Positions 48,775-59,139 of a stretch of DNA of 64,000 nucleotides are shown here, piece after piece. The position numbers and the translations under genes were made by a program. Position 1 is the stretch's first letter; each line of letters begins with the position of its first letter. The notes beneath the pieces are model-generated. The model did no database searches. It worked only from the letters and a program-made list of their open reading frames with translations, and was not told the origin of the DNA. Source of the stretch: Dermacentor variabilis. Taxonomy: Eukaryota; Arthropoda; Arachnida; Ixodida; Ixodidae. The stretch covers positions 21,241,631 through 21,305,630 of the forward strand of contig NC_134569.1 in the NCBI RefSeq assembly GCF_050947875.1, in the 5' to 3' direction.

Positions 48775-48996
48775 GAAATGTTTGATGTGATTCTGGATGA
48801 GAACCAGCTGGAGGAGGCGTGTGAACACCTGGCCGAGTTCCTGGAGACTTACTGGCGGGCTGCACATGACAACCTGCCTGAGAACTATGCCCAGCTCATC
48901 CTTAACACCCCCTGTGCGGGCATGCTGCCAGATCTCAACCAGGAGTCCCTCGCTAGCCACCGCACCACTCACCCCAAGAGCATCGAGGCCGAAAAG
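48775..48996 (+). CDS. CACNB: CACNB exon 11 (residues 356-429), end of GK domain and tail
   Basis: The 222-nt exon follows GTGTGCAG and ends at GAAAAG|GTGTGT, phase 0 on both sides. It encodes [20 protein letters not shown], then [20 protein letters not shown] and a tail including [20 protein letters not shown]. The [25 protein letters not shown] block closes the GK domain. What follows is the variable C-terminal region and aligns with no particular vertebrate isoform. Codon use here is GC-rich compared with the AT-rich introns. Confidence 0.97.
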
Positions 48997-49434
48997 GTGT
49001 GTGTTGACATGCATTTTGTAGTTGATGTGCATGTCACATGCCTGAGGTGATTGCTGTTATTGGCTCAAAGGGTAGGTAACATTATTACTGTGCCAACAAA
49101 CTCACATGGGAGCGTGCAATGAATTTCATTGCAATTCATTAAACGGACAAGTGCGGTCCTCAACACTTTTTCTTGTCACTTGTTTTGTCCATGTTTAACC
49201 TTCGCGCTATACAAATACAATTATGGATCACCAGCTCGCCAAATTGGCCACCCTGCTTCCTACTTAAGGCCCAACTCACACATGAAATTGTTTTTATAGG
49301 CTGGTTGGTTCATGCCTATGAACCATGTGGATGGGCACAGGGATAGAGGAATATGGAGGCATAAATGGATCAGTAAGTCCCAGTCTGAAATTTTTAAATT
49401 GGACATCACAGGCAGTGCCTTTAAGACAGTTTGG

Positions 49435-49610
49435 TTTAATTTGTTATAACGAAGTATAATATGACACATAAAAATCCTTCGTTATATCCAATAGCCATTA
49501 TTGGCATGTTTTTGTTAGAAGCTGATATTGATAAGCATTTTAGATTTCATAATGTTCAATGGTTTGTTATATTCATTTTTATTATGTTGAGGTTCAACTG
49601 GACAGCATAT
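49435..49610. repeat. Small pogo-like fragment
   Basis: ATTTGTTATAACGAAGTATA and CTTCGTTATATCCAATAG at the left, and ATTATGTTGAGGTTCAACTG at the right, resemble Tigger-type terminal sequences. The inverted repeats are weak. Confidence 0.35.
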
Positions 49611-50019
49611 AGAAAGCAGTTTGGTATATGACCTGAAAAAGTGCACTGCCACACATCTGTTGTGTATCTCGGTTCACTTACTGTTGTAGTAACCATAAAA
49701 ATTGTTACTGTTTGAGCACTAGATGGCTTTTAGAGAGAAGTTAAAGCTGCCAATTTCCCTAGCCACAACAGTACTTTCTATTGATGTGAAAGTGTCAGAA
49801 GGCTCATTGAGCGAAAAAGCCAGCATCCGGCATCTGTAGCAGCCTAAATTCCCAGGCTGCGATGTCACGGCACGAGCGCATGCCTTGACGGTGCAGAGCG
49901 GGAGAAATGGTACACCAGCGCGCCAGGTGTTGTATTAGGGGAGATGGCATCGCGGTGATGCTATGTCACCCTCACTCTCGGAAGCCTGTGTTATTGGCAT
50001 GTTCCTTGTCTGCACTTCA

Positions 50020-51050
50020 GAGAGAGGCATAGCATTGTTTACAAAGCTGTCATCGGTGAGGGAGCTTCACTTGGCGTGGAGACAAAGCAGAATTGGATAG
50101 AGGAAATGCTGCCTCACATTCTTGACAACTAGGTACATTAACACCGACATATATAATGGCAATGGAACGGCACTGTTCTTCCAGATTTTGCCATCCAAGA
50201 CGCATGGACTCAAAGGAGAAACATGTAAGCGCTGCAGAAACAGTAAGCTGTGCCTCACTGTGTTTTTGTGTGCCGACATGGACGGGAACGACAATTGTCT
50301 CCCATTTGTCATCAGGAAATAAGAAAATTCCCACTGCTTCTGCGGTGCTGCCAGCATACCAGTGTGCTATTGTCACAACTGCAAGGCATGAATGATGCAA
50401 GAACTTATTTGTGAAGGACTCTTGGAGTTCAATCAACATATCAAGCGATCTAAGAGGAAGGTGACGCTGATCCTAGGTAATTGTACTGCCCACCACTCCA
50501 TGCCTAATCTCAAGCATGGAAGTTTTTTTCCTGCCCCCGAACATGACTGCAGACTTGCAGCCCATGGACACTGGCGTGACCGCCAATTTTAAAGTCATGT
50601 ATTGTTGCCATGTCCTGAACAGTTAGCCTTGTTGACAGACATGGCCATACGGACAAGCAGGGAGCACCCAGACTTGAGGATCAATCTCTATTGATGGCCG
50701 TGCAGGTTATCCGTAGTGCATGATCCAAAGTAAGCGTTTCTATAGTGCGGAACTGCTATAGGAAAGTGTGCTTTATCCTAGGCAGCAATCAGTTAGATGA
50801 AGCCTGTGAAGCTCTCACTGACAAAGTGATGCCAGAACTTTGATCCGCAGTCAACGAGGGTGCTTCTAGACTTTGAAGAGCTACGTGCAGATGATGCATT
50901 AGAAACATCAGAACTTCTAACCACTGAGGTGATTGTTGCAAACATGCTTGCATCGAATAGCGACAGCAACAGCGACAGCACTGATGGCAGCGATGACGCG
51001 GTAGAGCAGGCTGCGTCAATGTTGTCCTCGCAGAAGGCCCTGTAGATGAT
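50020..51050 (+). pseudogene. Broken Tigger-like DDE transposase
   Basis: Successive frames give VETKQNWIEEMLPHILDN, then TALFFQILPSKTHGLKGETC, KLCLTVFLCADMDGNDNCLP, KRKVTLILGNCTAHHSMPNL and an acidic tail ELLTTEVIVANMLASNSDSN. The NxD-ETALFF, LKGE, ANMDG and LLLDNCTAHH signatures belong to pogo/Tigger transposases. Here the catalytic-site words read NGNGTALFF and LGNCTAHH, so the expected Asp residues are changed. Stops and frameshifts occur near 50132, 50320, 50590 and later. It is clearly inactive. Confidence 0.8.
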
Positions 51051-51667
51051 TCAGCCCCTCCGGGGCTGTGCTTTTGTGAGGGACCTTCTGCTGCACAATG
51101 TGCAACACCTAGATGCTTTGGAGAAAGATGTTGGCAAGCTTCGCGTAAAGCAAGCAAGGCTGACCGAAATGGGGTTTTCTTGTGGGAGCCAGTGAGAAGT
51201 ATGTGGCGAGATACTTGTGGCGATCTCGCCCCAGCATTTCTTCTGGATTTCTCAAGCTGAGAAGCTGCTACAGCGACCTTCTCACATATCTTAAAAGGCC
51301 CCTTTTGGGGCCATCAACGCGATGCTCGGCGGAGCTCGCATGTCACTTGCCACCCATGAACCCTCTTTGCAGTTGTTATAACAGTGCCATTCTTTAATGC
51401 TGTAGCTGTAGAGCTACAGCTTGTTACATGCGATCAGAGCGTGTAAGAAGCAGAGTTAAATAGTTAAACGAGTCGACACAATCAGCAGCCAGATGGCAGA
51501 TAGTGGCAGGGAGGGGCACTGGACCTCCCTGCCTTTATAGTTTTCTCACAACAGCTCTGCTATCCCCCTTGTTTTATTTTTTCGTGCAGCCCGGTTATAA
51601 CAATTATCGGTTATAACAATGGAATTTTTGTGACACTTGAATATTGTTATAATTGGGTTCGACTGTA
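50020..51667 (+). mobile_element. pogo/Tigger-like element, same family as 36882-38225
   Basis: The right end ATAATTGGGTTCGACTG ends at 51665 and is followed by TA. The 51475-51665 segment matches 38030-38225 (GTTAAACGAGT, GGGAGGGGCACTGG, CAATTATCGGTTATA-CAATG). The left end is not found and may be lost. This copy keeps much more of the transposase. Confidence 0.75.
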
Positions 51668-51669
51668 GC

Positions 51670-52447
51670 TCTGTCCAACTACTGTGGCTATGGATCTAGT
51701 TATTTGTAAATAGTAATCTGTTGTCTGTGCAGAAACTTCTTAAAAAGAATTAGTTAACATAAGCACCTCATAAATACTAGCTTAATATTGCATGATGAGG
51801 AGTAGTCGAGCAAGGAATGTTACTTTAAGCCAACGGTTTGACAAGGGGACTTGTCTTCATCGAGGCAGAAACTGCTAGCAGTTTTTTTATGTATGCATAG
51901 CTCACTCTCCCTCACCTTTAATGAGATACATCTATAATCAAGTGATACTTCAGATTAACCTAATACAGTAAAAAAATAGCATGTAATATATAATATATAA
52001 CCCCAAAAACTTGTTCATTAACATATTTTCGCAGTATTTTAAGTAGAGGAAGGAAGCATTTGCTGTTTCTAGGTCTGTATTTTAACAAAGCATGGAATGT
52101 TGTGCCACCCTATTTTTGGATAACAGAGCGACATAAAATGTTGGCTTGGTTGCACTGATATAGACAAGAAGCTTCCTGCATGCTGCAGGGAATTGTGCCT
52201 TTTGAGTTCTACAACAACCTTGGTATAATGGAATTACGAGGTGCCTTATTATTGGTTTGTTAACTCTGCCACATGTTATTATGGTGAAGAAAACTGCTGC
52301 ATTTTGCAAGAAAACTGCCCAATCGGCATCACTCTTCAAGGGAAACTTTTGGGTGCCCATCGAGCTCAAGAATGTACTTCACTTGAAAATCGCTACTGTG
52401 TTTATACAATGGCATGATTGAAAAAAAAGAAACCAACAAAATTGCAG
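51670..52447. other. End of intron 11
   Basis: AT-rich. Apart from the Penelope-like fragment at 51829-51865, nothing is recognised. Confidence 0.4.
51829..51865 (-). mobile_element. Penelope-like fragment with hammerhead-like hairpin, decayed
   Basis: On the - strand it reads CGATGAA, then GACAAG-TCCC-CTTGTC, then AAAC and CGTTGGC. The arrangement parallels 1558-1586, with a different but still perfectly paired six-bp stem. The core is altered (CTCGATGA and CAAAC). Confidence 0.5.
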
Positions 52448-52723
52448 GCATCCAAGGAGCAGGGCCGAGAGACGGACGAAGAGCTAGAGTCCCTGTCTCA
52501 CCACCGTGGCCACCACTACCAACAGCAGCAGCAGCAGCAGCAGCAGCCAACATCGCACCATGAGGCCATGCCCCACAGCAGTTCCTCACAAGGGGTGGCA
52601 TCCAGCCGGCACTCGGCAGGCACTGCGGCCACACACAGCACTACAGCGCAGCTGCACTCACGACCACGGTCACATCACCATAGCTCGTATTCCGAGAGGC
52701 GACTACCCAGACAACCAGGAGAG
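52448..52723 (+). CDS. CACNB: CACNB exon 12 (residues 430-521), His/Gln/Ser-rich tail
   Basis: The 276-nt exon, phase 0 on both sides, lies between ATTGCAG and GAG|GTGAGC. It begins ASKEQGRETDEELESLSHHR and then has a nine-residue poly-Gln run (52520-52546, one CAA plus CAG codons). A His/Ser/Thr-rich stretch follows, ending SSYSERRLPRQPGE. Low-complexity tails are usual for beta subunits, especially in arthropods. The exon is assigned by its splice sites, its open frame and its position; the sequence itself is not conserved. The ORF stays open past the donor only to a nearby TGA, so an unspliced form would end within a few codons. Confidence 0.85.
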
Positions 52724-53174
52724 GTGAGCTGACGTGTGATACTTTTGCTCAGAGCTACACGCGCAGTGTTCGTGCATTTTACACACTTGCTGCGCAATAT
52801 GACAAGCTGATATTCTTGTTGAAATTGAAGTGGATTTATGGCACAATTGGCTTGTCATTTGAGAGCCTGTTGGAATGCTCTGATGGTTGTGTAATATGAC
52901 AATAATGCGGTATTACACGGACGAAAAAATTTCAGTAGCATTAGTAACTTTGTTAACACTGTAGGAGAGTGCTTATGGTCACAATAAAGCTTAGTTTGTT
53001 GAACCTTTGAAGTATTGAAGGAGTGTTCAGAAAGGACCATTCAAATCTGCCATTAGTCGTGGCAGTGTGATGGGGTTCATTATAGAAGCAAGGGGATACT
53101 TAGGTAAAGGGAGATGGTCAGCACAGCCAGGAGTAAAGGGCATTGTTGAAATGAGAAGACTCATTTTTAACATG

Positions 53175-53245
53175 TACGTGGTTAATGCTGGCAGGACAGG
53201 TGCAAGTAGAGGTCACTGGGAAAGACCTTTGTCCTGTATGCAAAT
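53175..53245 (+). mobile_element. RTE 3' fragment
   Basis: GGCAGGACAGGTGCAAGTAG, then GTCACTGGGAAAGACCTTTG and TCCTGTAT, aligns with the end of the RTE at 55425-55475 (GCAGGACAGGGGTAATTGGA, GAGAGGCCTTTGTCCTGCAG). Confidence 0.55.
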
Positions 53246-53821
53246 TAGTATGGTGGTTTATTCACAGAAATGCGTGGAAAGGGTGAATTCTGGTGTGAGT
53301 TCACATGCAGCTTTCCTGTTACGGTGGCTGGTATCTTGTTCCTCTCACTCCACTGCTCAGTGTTCAGTATCTTGTATATAATTTTGGAAAGCCACTTTGC
53401 CTTGTAGCCATTTCCATTGTAATTACCCCAAATATGAAATGCCATACAGGGTTTGTAGGAATCTGTACAGATTAATGGCACTGCGTGTTAACACGAGATA
53501 CATGATATTGAAAACTTGATTTCAAGTCTTTCCATCTTAATTGCGTATTGTGGTGGCACATTATACAGTCAACTTCTGTTAATTCGACCCTGACAGGACC
53601 AGCAAAATTTATTTAATTATCTGGTGGGTCGAATTAACAAGATGCAGAAAAAAAAGCCAGAAAATACTGCCGATTCACTTCACAATATTTGCTGAAGTCT
53701 AAGGTGCCCCAGAATCATACATGCGATTACTTTGTCTCCGGCGTAGAAAACTAACCTAAACATGAAATTCAGTCTCCTAAACAAAGTAGAAATCTGATGC
53801 ACACTCTATTTCTGAGCAAGA

Positions 53822-55510
53822 AAAATGAGCAAGGGTCTAATATGTGTTCCGCTGAAAGATAAACAGGGTAATATCATCAGCAGTTTAGAAGAAATAGTAA
53901 AAGCAGCAGAACAGTTCTATATTAACCTGTACGCTACCCAGAATAGCCACGTTACCTTCATTCAAAGTATTAATGAACAGGATACAGAGGGTCCTTCTAT
54001 AACTAACGATGAAGTTAGAAGGGCCTTGCAAGACATGACCCAGGGAAAAGTGGCCGGAGCAGATGGAACAACATTCAATTGAATCAAAGATGGAAGAGAT
54101 ATCATGCTTGAAAAGCTTGCGACCTTTTATACTCAATGTCTCATGACTTCAAGTGTTCCAGAGAACTGGAAGAATGCCAACATTATACTAATCCACAACA
54201 AGGAAGACGTTAAAGAATTGAAAAATTATAGGCTCATTAGCTTACTTTCAGTATTGTATAAAATATTCACCAAGATAATTTCCAATACAATAAGAGCAAC
54301 ACTTGATTTCACTGAACCAAGAGAACAGGCTGGCTTCAGAAAGGGATACCCTTATAATGGATCATATGCATCCATGCATCCACCAATCAGGTAATCGAGA
54401 AATCTACAGAGTACAATCAACCTCTCTATATGGCTGTCATAGATTATGAAAAGGCATTTGATTCAGTAGAGATACCAGCAGTCATAGAGGCTTTACGTAA
54501 TCAAGGAGTACAGGAGGCATACATGAATATCTTGGGAAATATCTACAAAGATTCCAAAGCTACCTTGGTTTTTACAAGGAAAGTAGAAAGATACCTATAA
54601 AGAAAAGAGTCAGGCAAGGAGATACAATCCCTCCAATGCTATTCACTGCTTGCTTGGAAGAAGTATTCAAGCTATTAAACTGGGAAGGCTTAGGAGGTAG
54701 GATCAACAACAAATATCTAAGCAACCTTCGGTTTGCAGGTGATATTGTCTTGTTGAGCAACACTGGGGACGAGTTACAACAAATGATTGAGGACCTTAAC
54801 AGAGAAAGTGTAGGAGTGGGGTTGAAGATTAATATGAAGAAGATGAAGATAATGATCAATAGCCTGGCAAGGAAACAAGAGTTCAAGATCTCCAGTCAGC
54901 CTCTAGAGTCGGTGAAGGAGCATGTTTATCTAGGTCAATTGCTCACAGGGGACCCTGATCAGAAGGAAACTTACAGAAGAGTAAAAATGTGTTGGAGTGC
55001 ATATGGCAGGTGTTGCCAGATCCTGACTGGGAGCTTACCACTATCATTGAAAGGAAATGTGTACAATCACTGCATTTTTCCGGTGCTAACATATGAGGCT
55101 GAAACTTGGAGGTAGGCAATGAAGCTCGAGAACAAGTTAAGGACCGTGCAAAGAGTGATGGAACGAAAAGTGTTAGGTGTAACGTTAGAAGACAGGAAGA
55201 GAGCGGTATGGATCAGAGAGCAAACAGGGATAGCTAATATTCTAATTGACATCAAGAGAAAAAAATGGAGCTGGGCAGTCCATGTAATGTCTAGGATGGA
55301 TAACCGGTGGACCATTAGAGTTACAGAATAGGTGCCAAGAGAAAGGAAGTGCAGTCGAGGAAGGCATAAAACTAGGTGACATGATGAAATTGGGAAATTC
55401 GCAGATGTAAGTTGGAATCAGTTGGCGCAGGACAGGGGTAATTGGAGATTGATGGGAGAGGCCTTTGTCCTGCAGCGGGCATAAAAAAAAAGGCTGATGA
55501 TGATGACCTG
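53822..55510 (+). mobile_element. RTE-clade LINE, 5'-truncated and broken
   Basis: Reverse transcriptase fragments occur in family order and the 3' end is GAGGCCTTTGTCCTGCAGCG, then GGCATAAAAAAAAAGGCTGATGATGATGA. A 3' end in short TGATGA repeats is a hallmark of RTE elements. The endonuclease domain is absent. Confidence 0.85.
53825..55331 (+). pseudogene. RTE reverse transcriptase pseudogene
   Basis: Frames in order: 53825-54082 (DMTQGKVAGADGTT, then stop), 54104-54394 (NWKNANIILIHNKED, NYRLISLLSVLYKIF, REQAGFRKGY), an unopened stretch near 54420-54590 (YMAVIDYEKAFDSV), 54636-55115 (YLSNLRFAGDIVLLSN, YLGQLLTGD, LTYEAETWR, then TAG) and 55119-55331. The catalytic FADD is FAGD, losing one metal-binding Asp. 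Two premature stops and at least two frameshifts confirm it is dead. Confidence 0.85.
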
Positions 55511-55844
55511 TATCACCATGGCAGCCAGTTTCTTAAAGTCAGCTTAGCTGCAGTACATTTGTATTATGCGGTATTGTATACAAATGTCGCAAAGGCAGTT
55601 TCAGTTTCGTATTTGATTGCACCGCACAGGCAATATTCGGCCCAATTTTCTTGAATAAAAATGTCACATGTCAGAATCGGGTAATCGTAACCATAATCAG
55701 ACATTGTAAGTCATGGCTATTGCTTGAAAACCTTCCTAGGGCAGGATGAAAATAGGCGTTTTCGCCGGGAAATTTTGACATGTATGAAATAATAAATCAC
55801 TGTCCCCTAAGCTCTACTAAGACAGATGCTACCATTAAAGGGGT

Positions 55845-56225
55845 CACCATAGGGTTCAGGTGCATGTGTACTGTCTGATAAAGTTAGAATTATCCGGTGA
55901 AGGCCAATTTTAGGATCGAAATAATAAGGGTTTGGGCCCATAGAAATGCATGTGCACTGGCTACGACTATCGGGCGGGATCAAATTACTGAGGCACAAAA
56001 CCGAATTAACTGAAGTCAAATTAATGTAAGCTTACTTACTGTACTACATTAAATTAATTAAAATCTAGGGTTTTTAGTGTAAAAACCACAATCCAATGAT
56101 AAGGCAGGCCGTAGTGGGTCACTATGGATTAATTTTGACTATTGGGGTCAGGATAGGGTTCAGGTGTGTGTATTCTGACTGGTCAAGTTCGAATTATCTG
56201 GGGGAGGCCAATTTTAACTTGTCTT
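55845..56225. repeat. Local duplication around AGGGTTCAGGTG
   Basis: AGGGTTCAGGTGCATGTGTA, GTTAGAATTATCCGGTGAAG and GCCAATTTTA at 55852-55912 recur as AGGGTTCAGGTGTGTGTATT, AAGTTCGAATTATCTGGGGG and AGGCCAATTTTAA at 56154-56218. This is two copies about 300 bp apart, with a SINE fragment between them. Confidence 0.65.
56045..56150 (-). mobile_element. SINE tail fragment, minus strand
   Basis: TTAGTGTAAAAACCACAATC, AGGCCGTAGTGGGTCACTAT and GGATTAATTTTGAC are the reverse complement of the SINE tail at 15340-15410. Confidence 0.75.
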
Positions 56226-56836
56226 AAAGGGACACCAAAGGCAAATATTAAGTCAAGCTAAACTGATAGATTAGTGCTCAAGAATCTCTAAGGCATCAAT
56301 ATTATTGCAAACAGAGCCTTAATAATCGAGAAATTGAGGTAAATGAAGGAGATGATTAGAGACTCCCCAGGGACATTCAAGTACTTGCCCGATGACGAAA
56401 GCACTCCTCAGTTAAATTCTGTCACTAGTACTCAACTACTCGTTGCAAAAAACATAATTGTATTGTATTATAAGATGAAATAAAATGCTATAGGTCCTGT
56501 TCTATTTTATTTTTAGAAAAAATATAACTAACTGAAATTACCCTTGGTAACGACACCGGTGGTAGAAAGGTTTCATTTTCGCTCGAATCCGTGCCGCCAG
56601 CGCTTTCACGTTTCAGTAATTCCGTTATCATGTAGTGGTGATGGCGAATGCAACATCACCACTCCCCTGGTTGGGTGATGGGAGATTTGAATTTCAAAAA
56701 AGGTATTCGGACCCTTCAGATACAATTTTCTCGTAAACTAAGTCTCTTCTTGGCATGAAGCAAGCATTGCGAGGTTTCTGGAACGCTATTTAAACAGTCC
56801 ATGTTGACTTAGTATTTTCCTTTAGTGTCCCTTTAA
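56224..56836. mobile_element. 613-bp MITE with TTAAAGGGACACYAAAG ends
   Basis: The left end TTAAAGGGACACCAAAGGC and right end CCTTTAGTGTCCCTTTAA are inverted copies with one or two mismatches. TTAA at both edges suits a piggyBac-type target. There is no ORF. This terminal sequence is a frequent tick repeat in my memory. Confidence 0.8.
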
Positions 56837-56938
56837 TCTAAGTGCACCAGCATTCTTGCAATAATGTGTAAACCTTTGCCATATTTTGAGCCTAGGAACC
56901 TGTCAGCTTGTTAACCTCTGGCTTGTACTCTCTACCTC

Positions 56939-57150
56939 AGCCCTCTGAGGTGGCGTGTTGCTGAGCAGAGTTCAAAGCTCTGCCATTGTGACTGTGTTTC
57001 GATGGAGTTGAAATACAGAAACAATGCTTGGGCACATAAATTTAGGTGCGCATTAAAGAATTCCTGACTGTTAAAATTAGTCGAGAGCTCTGGCATGGCA
57101 TCTTTCATAGTCCCAGTGTGGCTCTGGGACATTGAACCCCTCAAATCAGT
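56939..57150 (+). mobile_element. Degenerate tRNA-derived SINE
   Basis: Head-like CTCTGAGGTGGCGTGTTGCT and AGTTCAAAGCTC (B-box decayed) are followed by TTTCGATGGAGTTGAAATAC, AAATTTAGGTGCGCATTAAA and GAATTCCTGACTG. The order matches the SINE at 15184 but with many substitutions. Confidence 0.6.
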
Positions 57151-57159
57151 CTCTCAACC

Positions 57160-58680
57160 TATGCCATCACCACGGATAAGTAATAGCAGTCACCATCATT
57201 ACTCCTTTGGTAGACCTTTACTGTTTTTATTTCTAAGCTACTCCAGCAAATATTGCTGATGTGCTCATCAGTAATGCAGGAGAGAAATTATTAACATTGT
57301 TCCTCTTTATGAAATTCTCTATTAAAACTAACTTGAATATATTTTCCAATGGATTTGCTAGGATTAGGACCTTGCTTCTGACTGCAGTACATTGTGCGCT
57401 GCAGGAAAATGGCAAAGTGTTTATCCTTATGGCATTCCTCATTAGTGTAGTTATATTTTTAAGATCTTCACATATGTTAAAATATTCATGGAAATCTTGC
57501 AAGAAGGCCTCAATCTAATTGAGGCTATGCTTTTGTACATCATGAATGGAATTGTAGAGGCTTTGTTGTTTCTTGTACCAGAATTATGTTTTGACAGCTT
57601 GGTAAACAATGTAGGAATTTTCAAGGCCTCTTCAAGACCATAAAATTAAAAACAGAGTTTCAGTTTCAGTTTATTTGTTTAGTAAATAGTGGCGTCGAAT
57701 AAATAGTGGCATTGAATAAACACCTCGTATATCGTGAAGCCTCTGGTTGCTGTGGCTCTCTAGTGAAGCTTGAGTCGGGCAAGATGTTTAGTCATCAGCA
57801 CTTTTGCGTTGTACTTGTTTTGGAGTCCTGCAAACAAGATGAGTTTTTATGAAAATGTGGCTCTAAAATTTTACTTGCAGCTTTTTAGCTTTTTTGCATG
57901 CATCTTCTGGTCTTGTGGGGTCGCAGACACTCATCTAGTCGAAACTCCTCTAAAATATTAGATTTTTTTATGCTGCTTGCTCATTTCACTGATGTCATTA
58001 CTCGTAAGTAATTGGCGTGTCACACCATGCCACAGGGTTTTTGTTCTTGCCTCAAGCAACTCCTCTTTTCTGTATACATAAGCTTCCACAATTTTCTTCA
58101 TGCATTATTGTGCCACAACGACTGCACTGAAGCAGTCTTCTATTGTGCATGGCATTGGTAACAGTAATTCCTGGTTTAGTCGTAAGGTAAATGTGAGAGT
58201 GAATGTTAGTATATGGGAGGATAATAGCTTTTGTTTTTGTTATTTTGTCACTTCAGAAGATTTCTCATTAAGCAAATGGGCTGTGGCTATGCGAGCAGGT
58301 ACATCATGCTGTAGCTGCCCTGCAGTTGATGCTAACAGTTCAGGTGTGGACACGATATTGTGGACTATGCGACTACATATTGTAACTATGGGAGCACATG
58401 TAAATATACCAGCCAGTGGCACCTGATGGCAGGCTCCTGGTGTCAAGACTAGCATTTGTGCCCTAACTTGCTAGAATGTCAGTTATGGATATATTTATGG
58501 CCATGTTTCAAGCCTCAGAAATTTCCGCGAGGCACCCTCCTGCTGCACCTAATGCACATCTTTTAATCAATTGAGGAATGATGAACAGGTGCAGTGACTT
58601 CTCGTGACGCTTGCATTCCAGAGCATTTCAGCTGAATCCAGTAATAAATTTTCCTCACATTTCCTCTGGAATGCGTGCAT
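57160..58680. other. Presumed intron 12 sequence, nothing recognised
   Basis: AT-rich sequence without motif-bearing ORFs or clear repeats. Confidence 0.4.
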
Positions 58681-58699
58681 CCTGAAAAGCGATGGCATC

Positions 58700-59130
58700 T
58701 TTCTTTCTTTCTTTTTATTTATTTAATTATTTATTTTGATGTGCTGTGCGCCATCAGTCTGGCCCAAGCAGGAAGGGCTACAATATGAAAATACCAGACA
58801 AAAAATAGAAGTAAACAAGGGCAAATAAAATTTGCAGGCTATCATTATAAACAATATCAGTAACACAACATATACATTTCTGTTTAAAAAGAAGAAAAGA
58901 ATTGCTCAATTGTAGTAACAAAATCACTTGATGCAACAGTAGTGGCAGACACCAAGTTCGTCCTCAATAGTTCTCGGGGAAAAAAGCTAAACCTAGAGCT
59001 GTTTGTCTTTGCAAATGTAGGATCAAGCGAGTGTACCCGGCATCTGTTTAACATTCCTCAAATATTTAAAAGACGCACCATTGATGTGGAAGAAACGCAC
59101 CTTGAAACAATTCCTGGGACTTAGAGTGTG
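58700..59130 (-). mobile_element. Possible LINE 3' region, minus strand
   Basis: TTTTTATTTATTTAATTATT is followed by TCTGGCCCAAGCAGGAAGGG and further in by GATGCAACAGTAGTGGCAGA and AATAGTTCTCGGGGAAAAAA. This layout, an AT-rich tail and then a conserved 3' UTR, is like the LINE at 34690. Match is from memory. Confidence 0.4.
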
Positions 59131-59139
59131 GCTGCAGGT

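Larger units (their letters stand above)
53566..56041. mobile_element. DNA transposon with CAGTCAACTTCTGTTAATTCG end, split by an RTE LINE
   Basis: The left end CAGTCAACTTCTGTTAATTC is preceded by TA. A matching CGAATTAACTGAAGTCAAAT lies near 56012 and CTG-TA at 56039-56043. Internal TAATTCG/CGAATTA words fit a pogo-like element. The RTE sequence (53822-55510) interrupts it. Boundaries on the right are uncertain. No transposase was recognised. Confidence 0.5.
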
